64,000 bases of DNA from Olsenella sp. An270 (GTDB lineage Bacteria; Actinomycetota; Coriobacteriia; Coriobacteriales; Atopobiaceae): assembly GCF_002159735.1 (NCBI RefSeq), contig NZ_NFJF01000001.1:434001-498000 (forward strand), given 5' to 3'. The notes below the pieces were generated by a model, which was not told where the DNA came from, did no database searches, and saw only the letters and a program-made list of their open reading frames with translations. The translations under genes were made by a program, and so were the position numbers. Every line of letters begins with the position of its first letter. The stretch's first letter is position 1. Shown one piece after another: positions 16,607 through 25,335 of the stretch.

Positions 16607-17537
16607 AGCGCACCTCCCCGAGGTCGTCGAGGACCAGACGAACCGCGTCCTCCCCGCTCGTCTGGTCGAGGTCGATCCAGCGGACGCGGGGGTCGTGTCT
16701 AAACCACGAGAGCTGTCGTTTGGCATAGCGCCTCGACCGACGCTTGACGAGCTCCACGGCCTCCTCGACGCTCGTCTCGCCCGCGAGGGCCGAGAGGAGC
16801 TCCTTGTAGCCGATCGCCTGGCCGGAGCTGGTCTCAAGACTCAGGCCACGGGCGCAGAGGCCCCGCACCTCGTCGAGGAGGCCGGCCTCCATCATGGCGT
16901 CGACCCGAGCGTCGATGCGGGCGTAGAGGCGCTCCCGTGACATGGTGAGCCCCCACAGGCGCGCGTCGTAGTGCACGGCGCGGGCATGGAGGCCCTCGTG
17001 CTGGCGGGCGTACGAGACCCCCTCGTCGAGCATCTCGAGGGCGCGGACGACCCTCCGGACGTTGTTGGGGTGGATGATGGCCGCGCTCGCGGGGTCCCGC
17101 TCGGCCAGGAGGGCGTGGAGCGCGTCGCCGCCAAGCTCCTCGGCCATGCGCTCGTACCTCTCACGCGAGGCGCCTCCCCGCTCGCCGGCGGGAAAGTCCA
17201 TCTCGTCGATGACGGCGTTGAGGTACAGCCCCGTCCCGCCGCACAGCACCGGGACCCTCCCCTCGGCGAGAAGGCGGTCGGCGCATGCACGCGCGTCGCG
17301 CTGGAAGAGCCGGACGGAGTAGTCCTCGTCGGGGTCTGCGACGTCGACCATGAGCAGCGGGACGCGCCGCTCGGCGACCGGCGTCTTGGCCGTGCCGACG
17401 TCCATGCCGCGATAGACCTGCATGGCGTCGACGGAGATGACGGACGTGTCGAGGCGAAGGGCGACCTCCTCGGCCAGCGCGCTCTTGCCCGAGGCGGTGG
17501 GCCCGACGATGCAGACGACGGGTCCGATCACCCTCAT
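16593..17537 (-). CDS. miaA: tRNA dimethylallyltransferase
   Basis: A 314-residue enzyme that adds the isopentenyl group to A37 of tRNAs reading UNN codons. CIVGPTASGKSALAEE is the P-loop; SVDAMQVYRGMDVGTAKT and the later GGTGLYLNAVI are family blocks. The start ATG 17537 overlaps the miaB stop as ATGA. MiaB, encoded directly upstream, methylthiolates the same base afterwards, so the two sequential enzymes are translationally coupled. Confidence 0.96.
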   Translation of the reverse strand: MRVIGPVVCIVGPTASGKSALAEEVALRLDTSVISVDAMQVYRGMDVGTAKTPVAERRVPLLMVDVADPDEDYSVRLFQRDARACADRLLAEGRVPVLCGGTGLYLNAVIDEMDFPAGERGGASRERYERMAEELGGDALHALLAERDPASAAIIHPNNVRRVVRALEMLDEGVSYARQHEGLHARAVHYDARLWGLTMSRERLYARIDARVDAMMEAGLLDEVRGLCARGLSLETSSGQAIGYKELLSALAGETSVEEAVELVKRRSRRYAKRQLSWFRHDPRVRWIDLDQTSGEDAVRLVLDDLGEVRCGTV

Positions 17538-18901
17538 CGGGGGTCGCCCTCCACGGTGCCGCGCAGGTACCACGTGCGCGCCTCGTCGACGCGGACGTCG
17601 ACCAACGCGCCGACGAGCTCGTCGGCCGTGCGCCCCTCGGGGACCGGGAAGTGCACCGTGACGTTGTGCTCGCTGTGCCCGACGAGAATGCCGTCGTCCC
17701 TCTTCGAGGACCCCTCGACGAGCACGGTCACGAGCTGGTCGAGGAAGACTTGGTTGGCGTCATGCGCCTGCTGGGCCACGAGGTCGGCGAGGCGGTCGAA
17801 CCGCTCCTGGATCACCTCGCGCGGGGTGTCGTCGGGGATCTTGGCGGCAGGCGTTCCGGGCCTGCGCGAGTAGATGAAGGTGAACGCGGACGAGAAGGAC
17901 GCCTCGCGCACGAGCGAGAGGGTGTCCTGGAAGTCCTCCTCGGTCTCGCCGGGGAAGCCGACGATGATGTCGGTCGAGAGGGCGAGGTCGGGAATGGCGG
18001 CGCGCAGACGGGCTACGAGGTCGAGATACTCCTCGCGCGTGTAGCTGCGGTTCATGGCCTTGAGGATGCGACTCGATCCGCTCTGCACCGCGAGGTGGAG
18101 ATGGGGCATCACGCAGGGCGTCTCCGCCATGGCGCGGATGGTCTCGTCGGAGAGGTCCTTGGGGTTGGAGGACGTGAACCTGACGCGCTCCACGCCCGTC
18201 TCGCCGACCCGGCGCAGGAGCTCGGCGAACCGGGGCTCGCCGTAGATGTTGCGCCCGTAGGAGTTGACGTTCTGCCCGAGGAGGGTGACCTCGCGCACGC
18301 CGTCGGCGACGAGGCGCTCGACCTCGGAGACGACGCTCTCGATCGTGCGGCTCTTCTCGCGGCCGCGAACGTACGGGACGATGCAGTAGGTGCAGAAGTT
18401 GTTGCAGCCCGTCATGATGGGGACCCAGGCGTGGTAGGCGCTTGCGCGGTGGCTCGGGAGGTCGGTCGAGAAGGAGCGTCCCTCCTCGACGGTGTCCACC
18501 TCGGCGCGCGCCCCGTCGCCGGCGAAGGCGTCGGCGAGCAGCGTCGGCAGGCTCGAGATCGCGCTCGTGCCGAACACGACGTCGGCGCAGGCCACGTGCT
18601 CGCGGATCCTCTCGCCGTCGCGCTGCGCGATGCAGCCGCCGATGGCGACGACGCGACGCCCGGACGGGGGCGTGGGCGCGCTCACCATGGCCGAGGCCTG
18701 GCCGTAGAGGTGCTGGTCGGCCTTCTCGCGGACGCAGCAGGTCATGAAGACGACGATGTCGGCGTCATCGGTGTCGTCGACGCAGATGCAACCGCACTCG
18801 TCCAGGACCCCGGCGACGCGCTCGGAGTCGTGCAGGTTCATCTGGCAGCCGAAGGTGCGGACGTAGTAGGTCTTGCCGACGAGCTCGCGAGGGTGCTCCA
18901 T
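17534..18901 (-). CDS. miaB: tRNA-2-methylthio-N6-dimethylallyladenosine synthase
   Basis: A 455-residue radical-SAM methylthiotransferase. The N-terminal UPF0004 domain has TFGCQMNLHDSE and the cysteines that hold the auxiliary iron-sulfur cluster. The radical-SAM triad is CNNFCTYC in an IVPYVRG context, and a C-terminal TRAM RNA-binding domain covers about 385-450. ATG 18901 shares a base with the spoVS stop; a GTG directly before it is an alternative start adding one residue. It is the third methylthiotransferase paralogue in the window, with rimO (25328-26650) and mtaB (41237-42505). Confidence 0.96.
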   Translation of the reverse strand: MEHPRELVGKTYYVRTFGCQMNLHDSERVAGVLDECGCICVDDTDDADIVVFMTCCVREKADQHLYGQASAMVSAPTPPSGRRVVAIGGCIAQRDGERIREHVACADVVFGTSAISSLPTLLADAFAGDGARAEVDTVEEGRSFSTDLPSHRASAYHAWVPIMTGCNNFCTYCIVPYVRGREKSRTIESVVSEVERLVADGVREVTLLGQNVNSYGRNIYGEPRFAELLRRVGETGVERVRFTSSNPKDLSDETIRAMAETPCVMPHLHLAVQSGSSRILKAMNRSYTREEYLDLVARLRAAIPDLALSTDIIVGFPGETEEDFQDTLSLVREASFSSAFTFIYSRRPGTPAAKIPDDTPREVIQERFDRLADLVAQQAHDANQVFLDQLVTVLVEGSSKRDDGILVGHSEHNVTVHFPVPEGRTADELVGALVDVRVDEARTWYLRGTVEGDPR

Positions 18902-19209
18902 CACGCCTCCGCACTCTCGGTGTTGGCGGACGAGACGGGCGCCGCGAGGCGGTGGACGTAGACGGCAATCCTGATGGCCGTGCGGCTCTCACCGCCGATC
19001 TCCACATCGGAGAAGGTGGGCGCGCAGGAGATGTCAAGCCCCGTGGGGATGAGGAAGCCGCGCGCGATGGCGATGGCCTTGATGGCCTGGTTGACGGCGC
19101 CGGCTCCGACGCACTGCATGTTGACGGGAACGCCGTCCTTGACGAGCCCCGCGATGGCGCCGGCGACCGACGCGGGCGAGGACTTGCTCGAAACCTTTAG
19201 GTAGTCCAT
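18901..19209 (-). CDS. spoVS: SpoVS family (Alba-like) regulatory protein
   Basis: A 102-residue protein with the near-invariant SpoVS sequence: LKVSSKSSPASVAGAIAG, then a QCVGAGAVNQAIKAIAIARGF core. SpoVS is an Alba-fold nucleic-acid-binding protein that affects septation and spore coat formation in Bacillus. It is also found in non-sporulating bacteria. The last about 15 residues (AAPVSSANTESAEA) extend beyond the usual 86-residue length. It sits immediately upstream of miaB, and a GHKL ATPase gene and rny lie upstream in the same direction. Confidence 0.93.
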   Translation of the reverse strand: MDYLKVSSKSSPASVAGAIAGLVKDGVPVNMQCVGAGAVNQAIKAIAIARGFLIPTGLDISCAPTFSDVEIGGESRTAIRIAVYVHRLAAPVSSANTESAEA

Positions 19210-19297
19210 GTACGTCTCCTGATGCGGTGATGCGACGAATCTGTTTCGACTGTGCGCTGATGTGACAATTCTACTGTTTGGGATGCGTGCTGAGAAG

Positions 19298-20389
19298 CTA
19301 GTCGGACGGGGCGAGGTCGAAGGTCACGGTCACGCGACTCCCCGTGACACGAACGCGGGGCTCGCCGGCAAGCGTGAGGTAGTATCGGTCCGCCAGGAGG
19401 GCGAAGTCCCGCTCCATGACGCGGGAGAACTCGTCGACGTCGTCGGGCGCGACCCTGAGCCCCCTCCTGTCCCGGACGAGGTCGACTTCGCGCGGGCCCG
19501 CCGACCCGAGGTCCTCGGAGGTGCGGGTGAGGCGGGACGCGACGCTGCGCAGCGGCCTGATCTGCCCGGATACGATGCGATGGGCCGTCCTCTCGGACAT
19601 CTCGAGCCCGAGCGAGGCGGCCTGCTCGCGGAGCTCACGCGCGTCTGCCGCGGCACGGAGGCGCTCGATGACGGGCAGCTGGTCGAGCGAGTCGATGAAG
19701 AGCAGGTCGGAGCCGTCGACGGACTGCCTGGCACGGGCGCGCGCGGTGGCGACGACCTCGGCGGGCGACCCGAGGTACACCTCGCACGTCCCACGTTCCT
19801 CGAGGGCGAACTCGCAGCAGGTGCGCACGATGTTGTGGGGCCCGCGGACGCAGGCGTCGCGCCCGTCGTCGTCGACGCCGACCGAGGGCCAGCTCGACTG
19901 GTCGGCACGCTCGGGGAGTGCGTTGACGTCGGTCACCACACGCAGGGCGCTGCCCTTGCCGGGCGCCGAGGAGACCACCTCGGCGCTCACGGCGTTCTCC
20001 TTGATCGAGAAGAGCGCCATGCCTCGACCGTGGATTCCCCAGCGGTCCATGTGCACGGACTCGAGCTTGGAGGTGACGCGTGCCTCGAAGACGCGCTCGT
20101 GCATGTCGGCGGGTATGCCGGACCCGTCGTCGAGCATCGTCGTCGTGCGGAGGTCCCCCTCGCGGGTGGTCGCGACGTAGATGTGGCGGGCGCCGGCGTC
20201 GCGCGCGTTGCGGAGCATCTCCATCACCGCGTCCTCGACGCAGCGGACGTCGTGCTTCGCCTGACGACGCTCGGCCTCGGCGACGCGCAAGCGCACGAAG
20301 CCGCCGCCGAGCGACTCCTCGACGCGAAGGGCGCGGTCACCGCCCATCGTCGACACGAAGTCGGCGAGCCCTCCCGGAGCGTCCGCCAT
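19298..20389 (-). CDS. Uncharacterised GHKL (Hsp90/MutL-type) ATPase
   Basis: A 363-residue soluble protein with a Bergerat ATP-binding fold. The N box is EMLRNARDAGA (Glu58, Asn61), the G1 box is LDDGSGIP (86-93) and the lid/G2 box is WGIHGRGMALFS (117-128). The rest (about 190-363) shows no domain I can name, although a helix-turn-helix-like stretch (MSERTAHRIVSGQIRPL) appears near 277. Histidine-kinase and gyrase features are absent, so an MutL/Hsp90-like conformational ATPase is likelier. It starts five bases after the rny stop, suggesting one transcript with rny. The function is unknown. Confidence 0.75.
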   Translation of the reverse strand: MADAPGGLADFVSTMGGDRALRVEESLGGGFVRLRVAEAERRQAKHDVRCVEDAVMEMLRNARDAGARHIYVATTREGDLRTTTMLDDGSGIPADMHERVFEARVTSKLESVHMDRWGIHGRGMALFSIKENAVSAEVVSSAPGKGSALRVVTDVNALPERADQSSWPSVGVDDDGRDACVRGPHNIVRTCCEFALEERGTCEVYLGSPAEVVATARARARQSVDGSDLLFIDSLDQLPVIERLRAAADARELREQAASLGLEMSERTAHRIVSGQIRPLRSVASRLTRTSEDLGSAGPREVDLVRDRRGLRVAPDDVDEFSRVMERDFALLADRYYLTLAGEPRVRVTGSRVTVTFDLAPSD

Positions 20390-20394
20390 GCCGC

Positions 20395-21957
20395 CTACTT
20401 CGCGACGTCGACGGCGCGGGACTCGCGGATCACGACGACGCGGACCTGACCGGGATACTCCATCTCGTCCTCGATCTGCTTGGCGATGTCGTGGGCGAGG
20501 ACCGTGGCCTGGGCGTCGGAGATCTTCTCGGGCTCGACCATGACGTGGAGCTCGCGACCGGCCTGCATGGCGTAGGTGCGCTCGACGCCGTCGTGGGCGT
20601 TGGAGATCTCCTCGAGCTTCTCGAGGCGCTTGATGTAGTTCTCGGCCGACTCGCGGCGGGCGCCGGGACGGGCGGCGGAGATGGCGTCGGCTGCCTGGAC
20701 CAGGACGTCGAGGACGGTGTCGGGGTCGACGTCGGCGTGGTGCGCCTCGATAGCGTGCACGATCTCGGGGCGCTCGCCGTAGCGGCGGGCGAGGTCGGCT
20801 CCGATGACCGCGTGCGGGCCCTCGACCTCGTGGTCGATGGCCTTGCCGAGGTCGTGCAGGAGGCCGGCGCGCTTGGCGGCCGCCTCGTCGAGGCCGAGCT
20901 CGGAGGCCATGATGCCGCAGAGGGCGGAGACCTGGACGGAGTGCGAGAGCACGTTCTGGCCGAAGGAGGTGCGGTAGCGAAGGGCACCCAGGGTCTTCAC
21001 GAGCTCGGGGTGCAGGTCATGGATGCCGGCGTCGAAGGCGGCCTGCTCGCCGGCCTCGCGGACGCGCTCGGCGACGAGCGCCTCGGCCTTCTTGTAGAGC
21101 TCCTCGATGCGCGCCGGGTGGATGCGACCGTCGGCGATGAGGTTCTCCAGGGCGACGCGGGCGGTCTCGCGGCGGACGGGGTCAAAGCTGGAGAGGACGA
21201 CGGTCTCGGGCGTGTCGTCGATCACGAGGGAGACGCCGGAGACCTGCTCGAAGGTGCGGATGTTGCGGCCCTCGCGGCCGATGATGCGGCCCTTGAGGTC
21301 GTCGGAGGGGATGTGCACCGAGGTGACGGTGATCTCGCCGGCCTGGTCTGCCGCGCAGCGCTGGATGGCGGTGGAGACGATCTCTCGGGCGGTCTTGTCG
21401 GCCTGGGCGCGGACGCGCTGCTCGGACTCCCTCAGGATCTGGGCCTCCTCGCGGACCGACTCGGCGCGGACGCGGGCGAGGAGCTCCTCGTGCGCCTCGT
21501 CGGAGGACAGCCCGGCGATGCGCTCGAGCTCTGCGCCCTGGCGCTCGACGAGCTCGTCGAGGTCGGCCTTGCGGCGGTCGAGCTGACCCTGGAGGCTGGA
21601 GAGCTGGTGCTCGCGACGGTCGAGGGCGTCGTTTCTGTGGTCGAGGGACTCCTCGCGCTGCATGATGCGGTTCTCGAGCGACTGGAGCTCGCCCTTGCGC
21701 TTCTTCTCCTCGGCCTCGGAGTTCTGCTTGAGCTGGAGGATCTCCTCCTTGGCCTCGAGGACGGCCTCCTTCTTGGCGTTCTCGGCCTGGCGGGCGGCCT
21801 CCTGGGTGATGCGGTCGGCCTCGCTGCGGGCGGAGGCGAGCTGCGCCTCGGCGTCACGGAGCTTGGAGCCGCTCTTGCCGGCCAGAAGGAAGTACACGAG
21901 GGCTGCGCCGATGACCAGGCACACCGCCCCCACCACGATGGTTATGGGATCTGTCAT
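20395..21957 (-). CDS. rny: Ribonuclease Y
   Basis: A 520-residue membrane-anchored endoribonuclease that starts mRNA decay. One N-terminal membrane helix (about 5-26) is followed by a long charged coiled coil (about 30-200), a KH domain with GRIIGREGRNIRTFE (about 220-235) and an HD domain with the metal site HSVQVS and LLHDLGKAIDHE. The length is exactly that of the family. RNase J (31253-32920) and PNPase (34627-36861) are also encoded here, so a full Firmicutes-style degradation set lies within 17 kb. A good promoter is visible at 22143-22172. Confidence 0.97.
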   Translation of the reverse strand: MTDPITIVVGAVCLVIGAALVYFLLAGKSGSKLRDAEAQLASARSEADRITQEAARQAENAKKEAVLEAKEEILQLKQNSEAEEKKRKGELQSLENRIMQREESLDHRNDALDRREHQLSSLQGQLDRRKADLDELVERQGAELERIAGLSSDEAHEELLARVRAESVREEAQILRESEQRVRAQADKTAREIVSTAIQRCAADQAGEITVTSVHIPSDDLKGRIIGREGRNIRTFEQVSGVSLVIDDTPETVVLSSFDPVRRETARVALENLIADGRIHPARIEELYKKAEALVAERVREAGEQAAFDAGIHDLHPELVKTLGALRYRTSFGQNVLSHSVQVSALCGIMASELGLDEAAAKRAGLLHDLGKAIDHEVEGPHAVIGADLARRYGERPEIVHAIEAHHADVDPDTVLDVLVQAADAISAARPGARRESAENYIKRLEKLEEISNAHDGVERTYAMQAGRELHVMVEPEKISDAQATVLAHDIAKQIEDEMEYPGQVRVVVIRESRAVDVAK

Positions 21958-22142
21958 GTCTGCTCCTCAAGGTTCATTCGTCATGTGGGTTCAGGAGACC
22001 GTGCGCGAGCGCGCGACGGAACCCGCCGTGGAGGTGCAGTCAAGACGCTTGCCGCAGGGCGGCTATGGCAGCTCACGTGACGTACAGAAACATAATCGAA
22101 AGCTGGCAGACCAGCGAGAGAATGCGCTCCACGAGCGTCTCT

Positions 22143-22172
22143 ATCCTATCCCCGATGTAAGGCTTCTGTCAA
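22143..22172 (-). promoter_or_regulatory. Promoter for rny
   Basis: On the minus strand TTGACA (22167-22172) and TAGGAT (22143-22148) are 18 bases apart. They lie about 190 bases upstream of the rny start, in the 273-base gap 21958-22230 between recX and rny. The remaining leader has no gene that I can see. Confidence 0.6.
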
Positions 22173-22230
22173 ATGCGCCGCAGGTGAGAGGCCACCGAGC
22201 GGGAAGGTTCATGCCTTGGGGCAGGAGCGC

Positions 22231-22899
22231 TCACTCACCATCGGCAGCAGCGGAGAGGACCTCCCGTGCGACGGAGGAGGAGAGCCCCAGGGGAAATCCC
22301 CTGCCGCAGAGGAAGCGCACGAGCTTCTGGTAGTCGTTCCTGCCTGTGAGGCGCCTCCTGGAGGCGAGCGCGAGGGCACGCTCGCGCTCGTCGTCAGCGG
22401 AGAGGAACTCATCGGGCCAGCCGGGGACGAGCGAGGCGTCCACCCCGCGGCGCGAGAGCTCGCGCTCGATCTTCACCCTCCCCCATCCGGAGGCAACCTT
22501 GGAACGAGCGAACGCAGCACCGTAGCGCAGGTCGTCGATGATGCCGACCTCGCAGGCGCGCGAGACCACCTCGTCGGTGACGCTGCGGGAGTAGCCGTCC
22601 GCGAGAAGGCGCTCCTCGAGCTCGCGGCGCGAGTAGTCGCGGCGGCCGACGAGGTCCTCCATGCGGGCGTGCGCGCAGGAGCGCGTGAGCTCGCCGAGAC
22701 GATGGAGGAGCTCCGAGCGGCCGGAGGGGGCAAACCCCTCGTCGGACAGCGCCCTCAGCCCCCTCCCCACGCGCACGGGGACGCTGATGAGCTCCTCCCC
22801 ATGGGACTCCGAGCAGAGGCGGAGCCGTGCCCTCGGGCGCAGGGCCGTCGAGTGCCGCTCGGGCAGCTCGACGGACCACGACAGGGGCGTCGCGCTCAC
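22231..22899 (-). CDS. recX: Regulatory protein RecX
   Basis: A 222-residue helical-repeat protein that caps and modulates RecA filaments. The RecX core is visible at about 75-210: [38 protein letters not shown] and [10 protein letters not shown], with a C-terminal [12 protein letters not shown]. About 70 residues precede the core, longer than in E. coli. The GTG start overlaps the recA stop as GTGA, tying RecX dose to RecA translation and to the same SOS promoter. Confidence 0.93.
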   Translation of the reverse strand: MSATPLSWSVELPERHSTALRPRARLRLCSESHGEELISVPVRVGRGLRALSDEGFAPSGRSELLHRLGELTRSCAHARMEDLVGRRDYSRRELEERLLADGYSRSVTDEVVSRACEVGIIDDLRYGAAFARSKVASGWGRVKIERELSRRGVDASLVPGWPDEFLSADDERERALALASRRRLTGRNDYQKLVRFLCGRGFPLGLSSSVAREVLSAAADGE

Positions 22900-23996
22900 G
22901 ACAGGGGGTCTGCGGAGAGGTCGACGTCCTCGACGACCTCAACCACGCGCTCGTCGTCGAGCTCGAGGCCGCAGGCAACACGGACCTTGTGGTCGATCTC
23001 ATCCATGAGGTCGGGGTTGGAGGCGAGGAACTCCTTCGCCGCCTCGCGACCCTGACCGAGCCGCTCTCCGCCGTAGGTGTACCAGGCGCCGGACTTGCTG
23101 ACGATCTCGTAGTCGACGGCCATGTCGAGGATCGAGCCCTCCTTGGAGATGCCCTGGCCGTACATGATGTCGAACTCAGCCTGCTTGAAGGGAGGGGCGA
23201 CCTTGTTCTTGACGACCTTCACGCGGACGCGGTTGCCGATGACCTCGTCCTTGTTCTTGATGGAGTCGATGCGGCGGATGTCCATGCGCACGGACGAGAA
23301 GAACTTGAGCGCGCGGCCGCCGGGCGTGGTCTCGGGGTTGCCGAACATCACGCCGATCTTCTCCCTGAGCTGGTTGATGAAGATGCAGGTGGTGTTTGAC
23401 TTGGAGAGAGAGCCCGCGAGCTTGCGCAGCGCCTGGCTCATGAGGCGGGCCTGGAGGCCGACGGTGGAGTCGCCGATCTCTCCCTCGATCTCTGCGCGCG
23501 GGGTGAGCGCGGCGACGGAGTCGACGACGACGACGTCGATGGCGCCGGAGCGGACGAGCATGTCGCAGATCTCGAGCGCCTGCTCGCCGGTGTCGGGCTG
23601 GGAGATGAGCACCTCGTCGATGTCGACGCCGATGCGGGCGGCGTAGCCGGGGTCGAGCGCGTGCTCGGCGTCGATGAAGGCGACGACGCCGCCCATCGCC
23701 TGGGCCTCGGCGAGAATCTCAAGGGAGAGCGTGGTCTTGCCCGAGGACTCGGGTCCGTAGATCTCCACGATGCGACCACGCGGGACGCCGCCGATGCCGA
23801 GGGCGGCGTCGAGCGCGATGGAGCCCGTCGGGATGGCCTCGACCTCGAGGCTCGGCCCCTCGTCGCCAAAGCGCATGATGGCGCCCTTGCCGAACTTCTT
23901 CTCGATCTCATCGGTGGTGGACTTGAGGACCTGCTCGCGCTCCTCGCCGGTGGTGCGCGGTCGGACCTCCTTGATGGTGCCCTTGCTCTTGGCCAT
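22896..23996 (-). CDS. recA: Recombinase RecA
   Basis: A 366-residue ATP-dependent strand-exchange protein and LexA co-protease. Walker A is GPESSGKT at about 81-88. The MAW region, the [20 protein letters not shown] loop 2 and the acidic C-terminus are all in place. The start is ATG 23996 behind AAGGGAG; upstream in-frame codons lie in the untranslated region. A perfect LexA box lies in the promoter spacer. Confidence 0.99.
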   Translation of the reverse strand: MAKSKGTIKEVRPRTTGEEREQVLKSTTDEIEKKFGKGAIMRFGDEGPSLEVEAIPTGSIALDAALGIGGVPRGRIVEIYGPESSGKTTLSLEILAEAQAMGGVVAFIDAEHALDPGYAARIGVDIDEVLISQPDTGEQALEICDMLVRSGAIDVVVVDSVAALTPRAEIEGEIGDSTVGLQARLMSQALRKLAGSLSKSNTTCIFINQLREKIGVMFGNPETTPGGRALKFFSSVRMDIRRIDSIKNKDEVIGNRVRVKVVKNKVAPPFKQAEFDIMYGQGISKEGSILDMAVDYEIVSKSGAWYTYGGERLGQGREAAKEFLASNPDLMDEIDHKVRVACGLELDDERVVEVVEDVDLSADPLS

Positions 23997-24025
23997 GCTC
24001 ACTCCCTTGCTCGCTTTCCGCAACG

Positions 24026-24054
24026 ATGGTATACGAACACCCGTTCTGCGTCAA
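24026..24054 (-). promoter_or_regulatory. recA promoter with a perfect LexA box in the spacer
   Basis: On the minus strand TTGACG (24049-24054) and TACCAT (24026-24031) are 17 bases apart. The exact SOS box GAAC-ACCC-GTTC occupies 24035-24046, between the two hexamers. It is the only perfect GAAC-N4-GTTC I noticed in the upstream regions I examined. Confidence 0.8.
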
Positions 24055-24211
24055 CAGGCGTGGGAAAAGCTTAGCGCTCGTCACTGACACCAAAATGACG
24101 CAGGCCGACAGGGAGGTTTCGCGGGGCTGTCACGAGGCTTCCGCGCCCGGGAAATCGGGAGGTGGCGCGTCCGGGGTCAGCGAGCCATGCCAGAGGGGCC
24201 CGGACGGCGGT

Positions 24212-24733
24212 TCACGACATCTCCACGACGGTCTCGCGCAGCAGGCGAATCGCACAGCGAACGGCCTGGTGACGGACGTGCGCCCGGTCGCCCGGGAACT
24301 CGTGCAGGCGCGTCGCGGCGCCCTGGGGGCCGCAGGCGCCCATCCAGACGGTGCCGACTGGCTTGCCGGGTTCCGCGCCGCCGGGACCGGCTATCCCCGT
24401 AATGGAGACCGCGACGTCGCAGCCGAGCGCACGGCGCGCACCCGAGGCCATCTGGGCGGCGCACTCGGATGAGACGGCGCCGCGCGCGGGGTCGTCGAGC
24501 ACCTCGTCGGAGACCCCCAGGACGGCGCGCTTGACGGCGACGGCATAGCTCACGACGGCGCCCCGCACGACGTCGGAGGAGCCGGGCACGGCCGTGAGGC
24601 ATGCGCTGACGAGACCGCCCGTGCACGACTCGGCCGTGCCGAGCGTGAGGCCGCGCTCGCGAGCGAGCGAGAGGAGCTCCTCGCACTCGTCGTAGAGCTC
24701 GGGGTCGTCCTCGAAGACGGAGCGCTCCCCCAT
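24212..24733 (-). CDS. cinA: CinA C-terminal family protein (NMN amidohydrolase-like)
   Basis: A 173-residue stand-alone CinA C-terminal domain. The hallmark blocks are GLTLGTAESCTGGLVSACLT, GAVVSYAVAVKRAVLGV, GAVSSECAAQMA and SITGIAGPGG. In E. coli the equivalent PncC deamidates nicotinamide mononucleotide to nicotinate mononucleotide in pyridine-nucleotide recycling. The N-terminal CinA (COG1058) domain of Bacillus is absent. The pgsA-cinA-recA order matches Bacillus, where cinA is linked to competence; comEA and comEC are also in this window. Confidence 0.92.
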   Translation of the reverse strand: MGERSVFEDDPELYDECEELLSLARERGLTLGTAESCTGGLVSACLTAVPGSSDVVRGAVVSYAVAVKRAVLGVSDEVLDDPARGAVSSECAAQMASGARRALGCDVAVSITGIAGPGGAEPGKPVGTVWMGACGPQGAATRLHEFPGDRAHVRHQAVRCAIRLLRETVVEMS

Positions 24734-24735
24734 CG

Positions 24736-25335
24736 CTACCTCCCGAAGACCACGTGACGGGCGCCCCAGAAGTACTGCGCTCCGGAGACCACGGTGAGGA
24801 CGACCGCGGCGATCATGAGGGCCCAGGATACCAGGCCGATGGTGTAGCCGAGGTCGAGGCCGAGCGACAGGAGCGCATAGGCGAGGTAGTAGCCGCAGAG
24901 GGAGACCATCGTGACGGCCGTCTTCGCCTTGCCAAGCTTGTCGGCGGCGATCACCTCGCCGTTGGCGCTCGCGACCATGCGCAGCGCGCTCACGAGGAAC
25001 TCGCGCAGGAGGATGACGAACACGACCCAGACGCCGACCTCGCCGCGGTCGAGCAGCATGAGGAGCGCCGAGAAGACCAGCAGCTTGTCGGCGATGGGGT
25101 CGAGGAACTTGCCGAAGTCGGTGACCTCCCCGCGCGAGCGCGCGAGGTAGCCGTCGACCTTGTCGGTGAGCGAGAGCGTGACGTAGACGACAAACGCCGC
25201 GACGGCGAGGACGGGCTCAGACGGTCCGTCGGCGAGGCCGGCCACGACCATGAAGACGGGGATGAAGGCGATCCTCACGCAGGTCACGATGTTCGCGGGA
25301 GTCCAGATGCCCTTCTCGGCAGACATGTCACTCAC
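24736..25335 (-). CDS. pgsA: CDP-diacylglycerol-glycerol-3-phosphate 3-phosphatidyltransferase
   Basis: A 199-residue membrane enzyme of phosphatidylglycerol synthesis. The CDP-alcohol motif is complete in TDKVDGYLARSRGEVTDFGKF followed by LDPIADK. The opening IWTPANIVTCVRIAFIPVFM is typical of PgsA. Its start overlaps the rimO stop by eight bases, and it ends two bases before cinA. Of the two CDP-alcohol transferases here this is the better candidate for true PgsA, on length and gene order. Confidence 0.93.
   Translation of the reverse strand: MSDMSAEKGIWTPANIVTCVRIAFIPVFMVVAGLADGPSEPVLAVAAFVVYVTLSLTDKVDGYLARSRGEVTDFGKFLDPIADKLLVFSALLMLLDRGEVGVWVVFVILLREFLVSALRMVASANGEVIAADKLGKAKTAVTMVSLCGYYLAYALLSLGLDLGYTIGLVSWALMIAAVVLTVVSGAQYFWGARHVVFGR

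Noticed and set aside
16607-16837. An N-terminal extension of HflX of about 77 residues
   Set aside because: It lies in an alternative frame of miaA, is Arg/Ser-rich and has no HflX similarity. GTG 16606 with GGGGAGG fits better.
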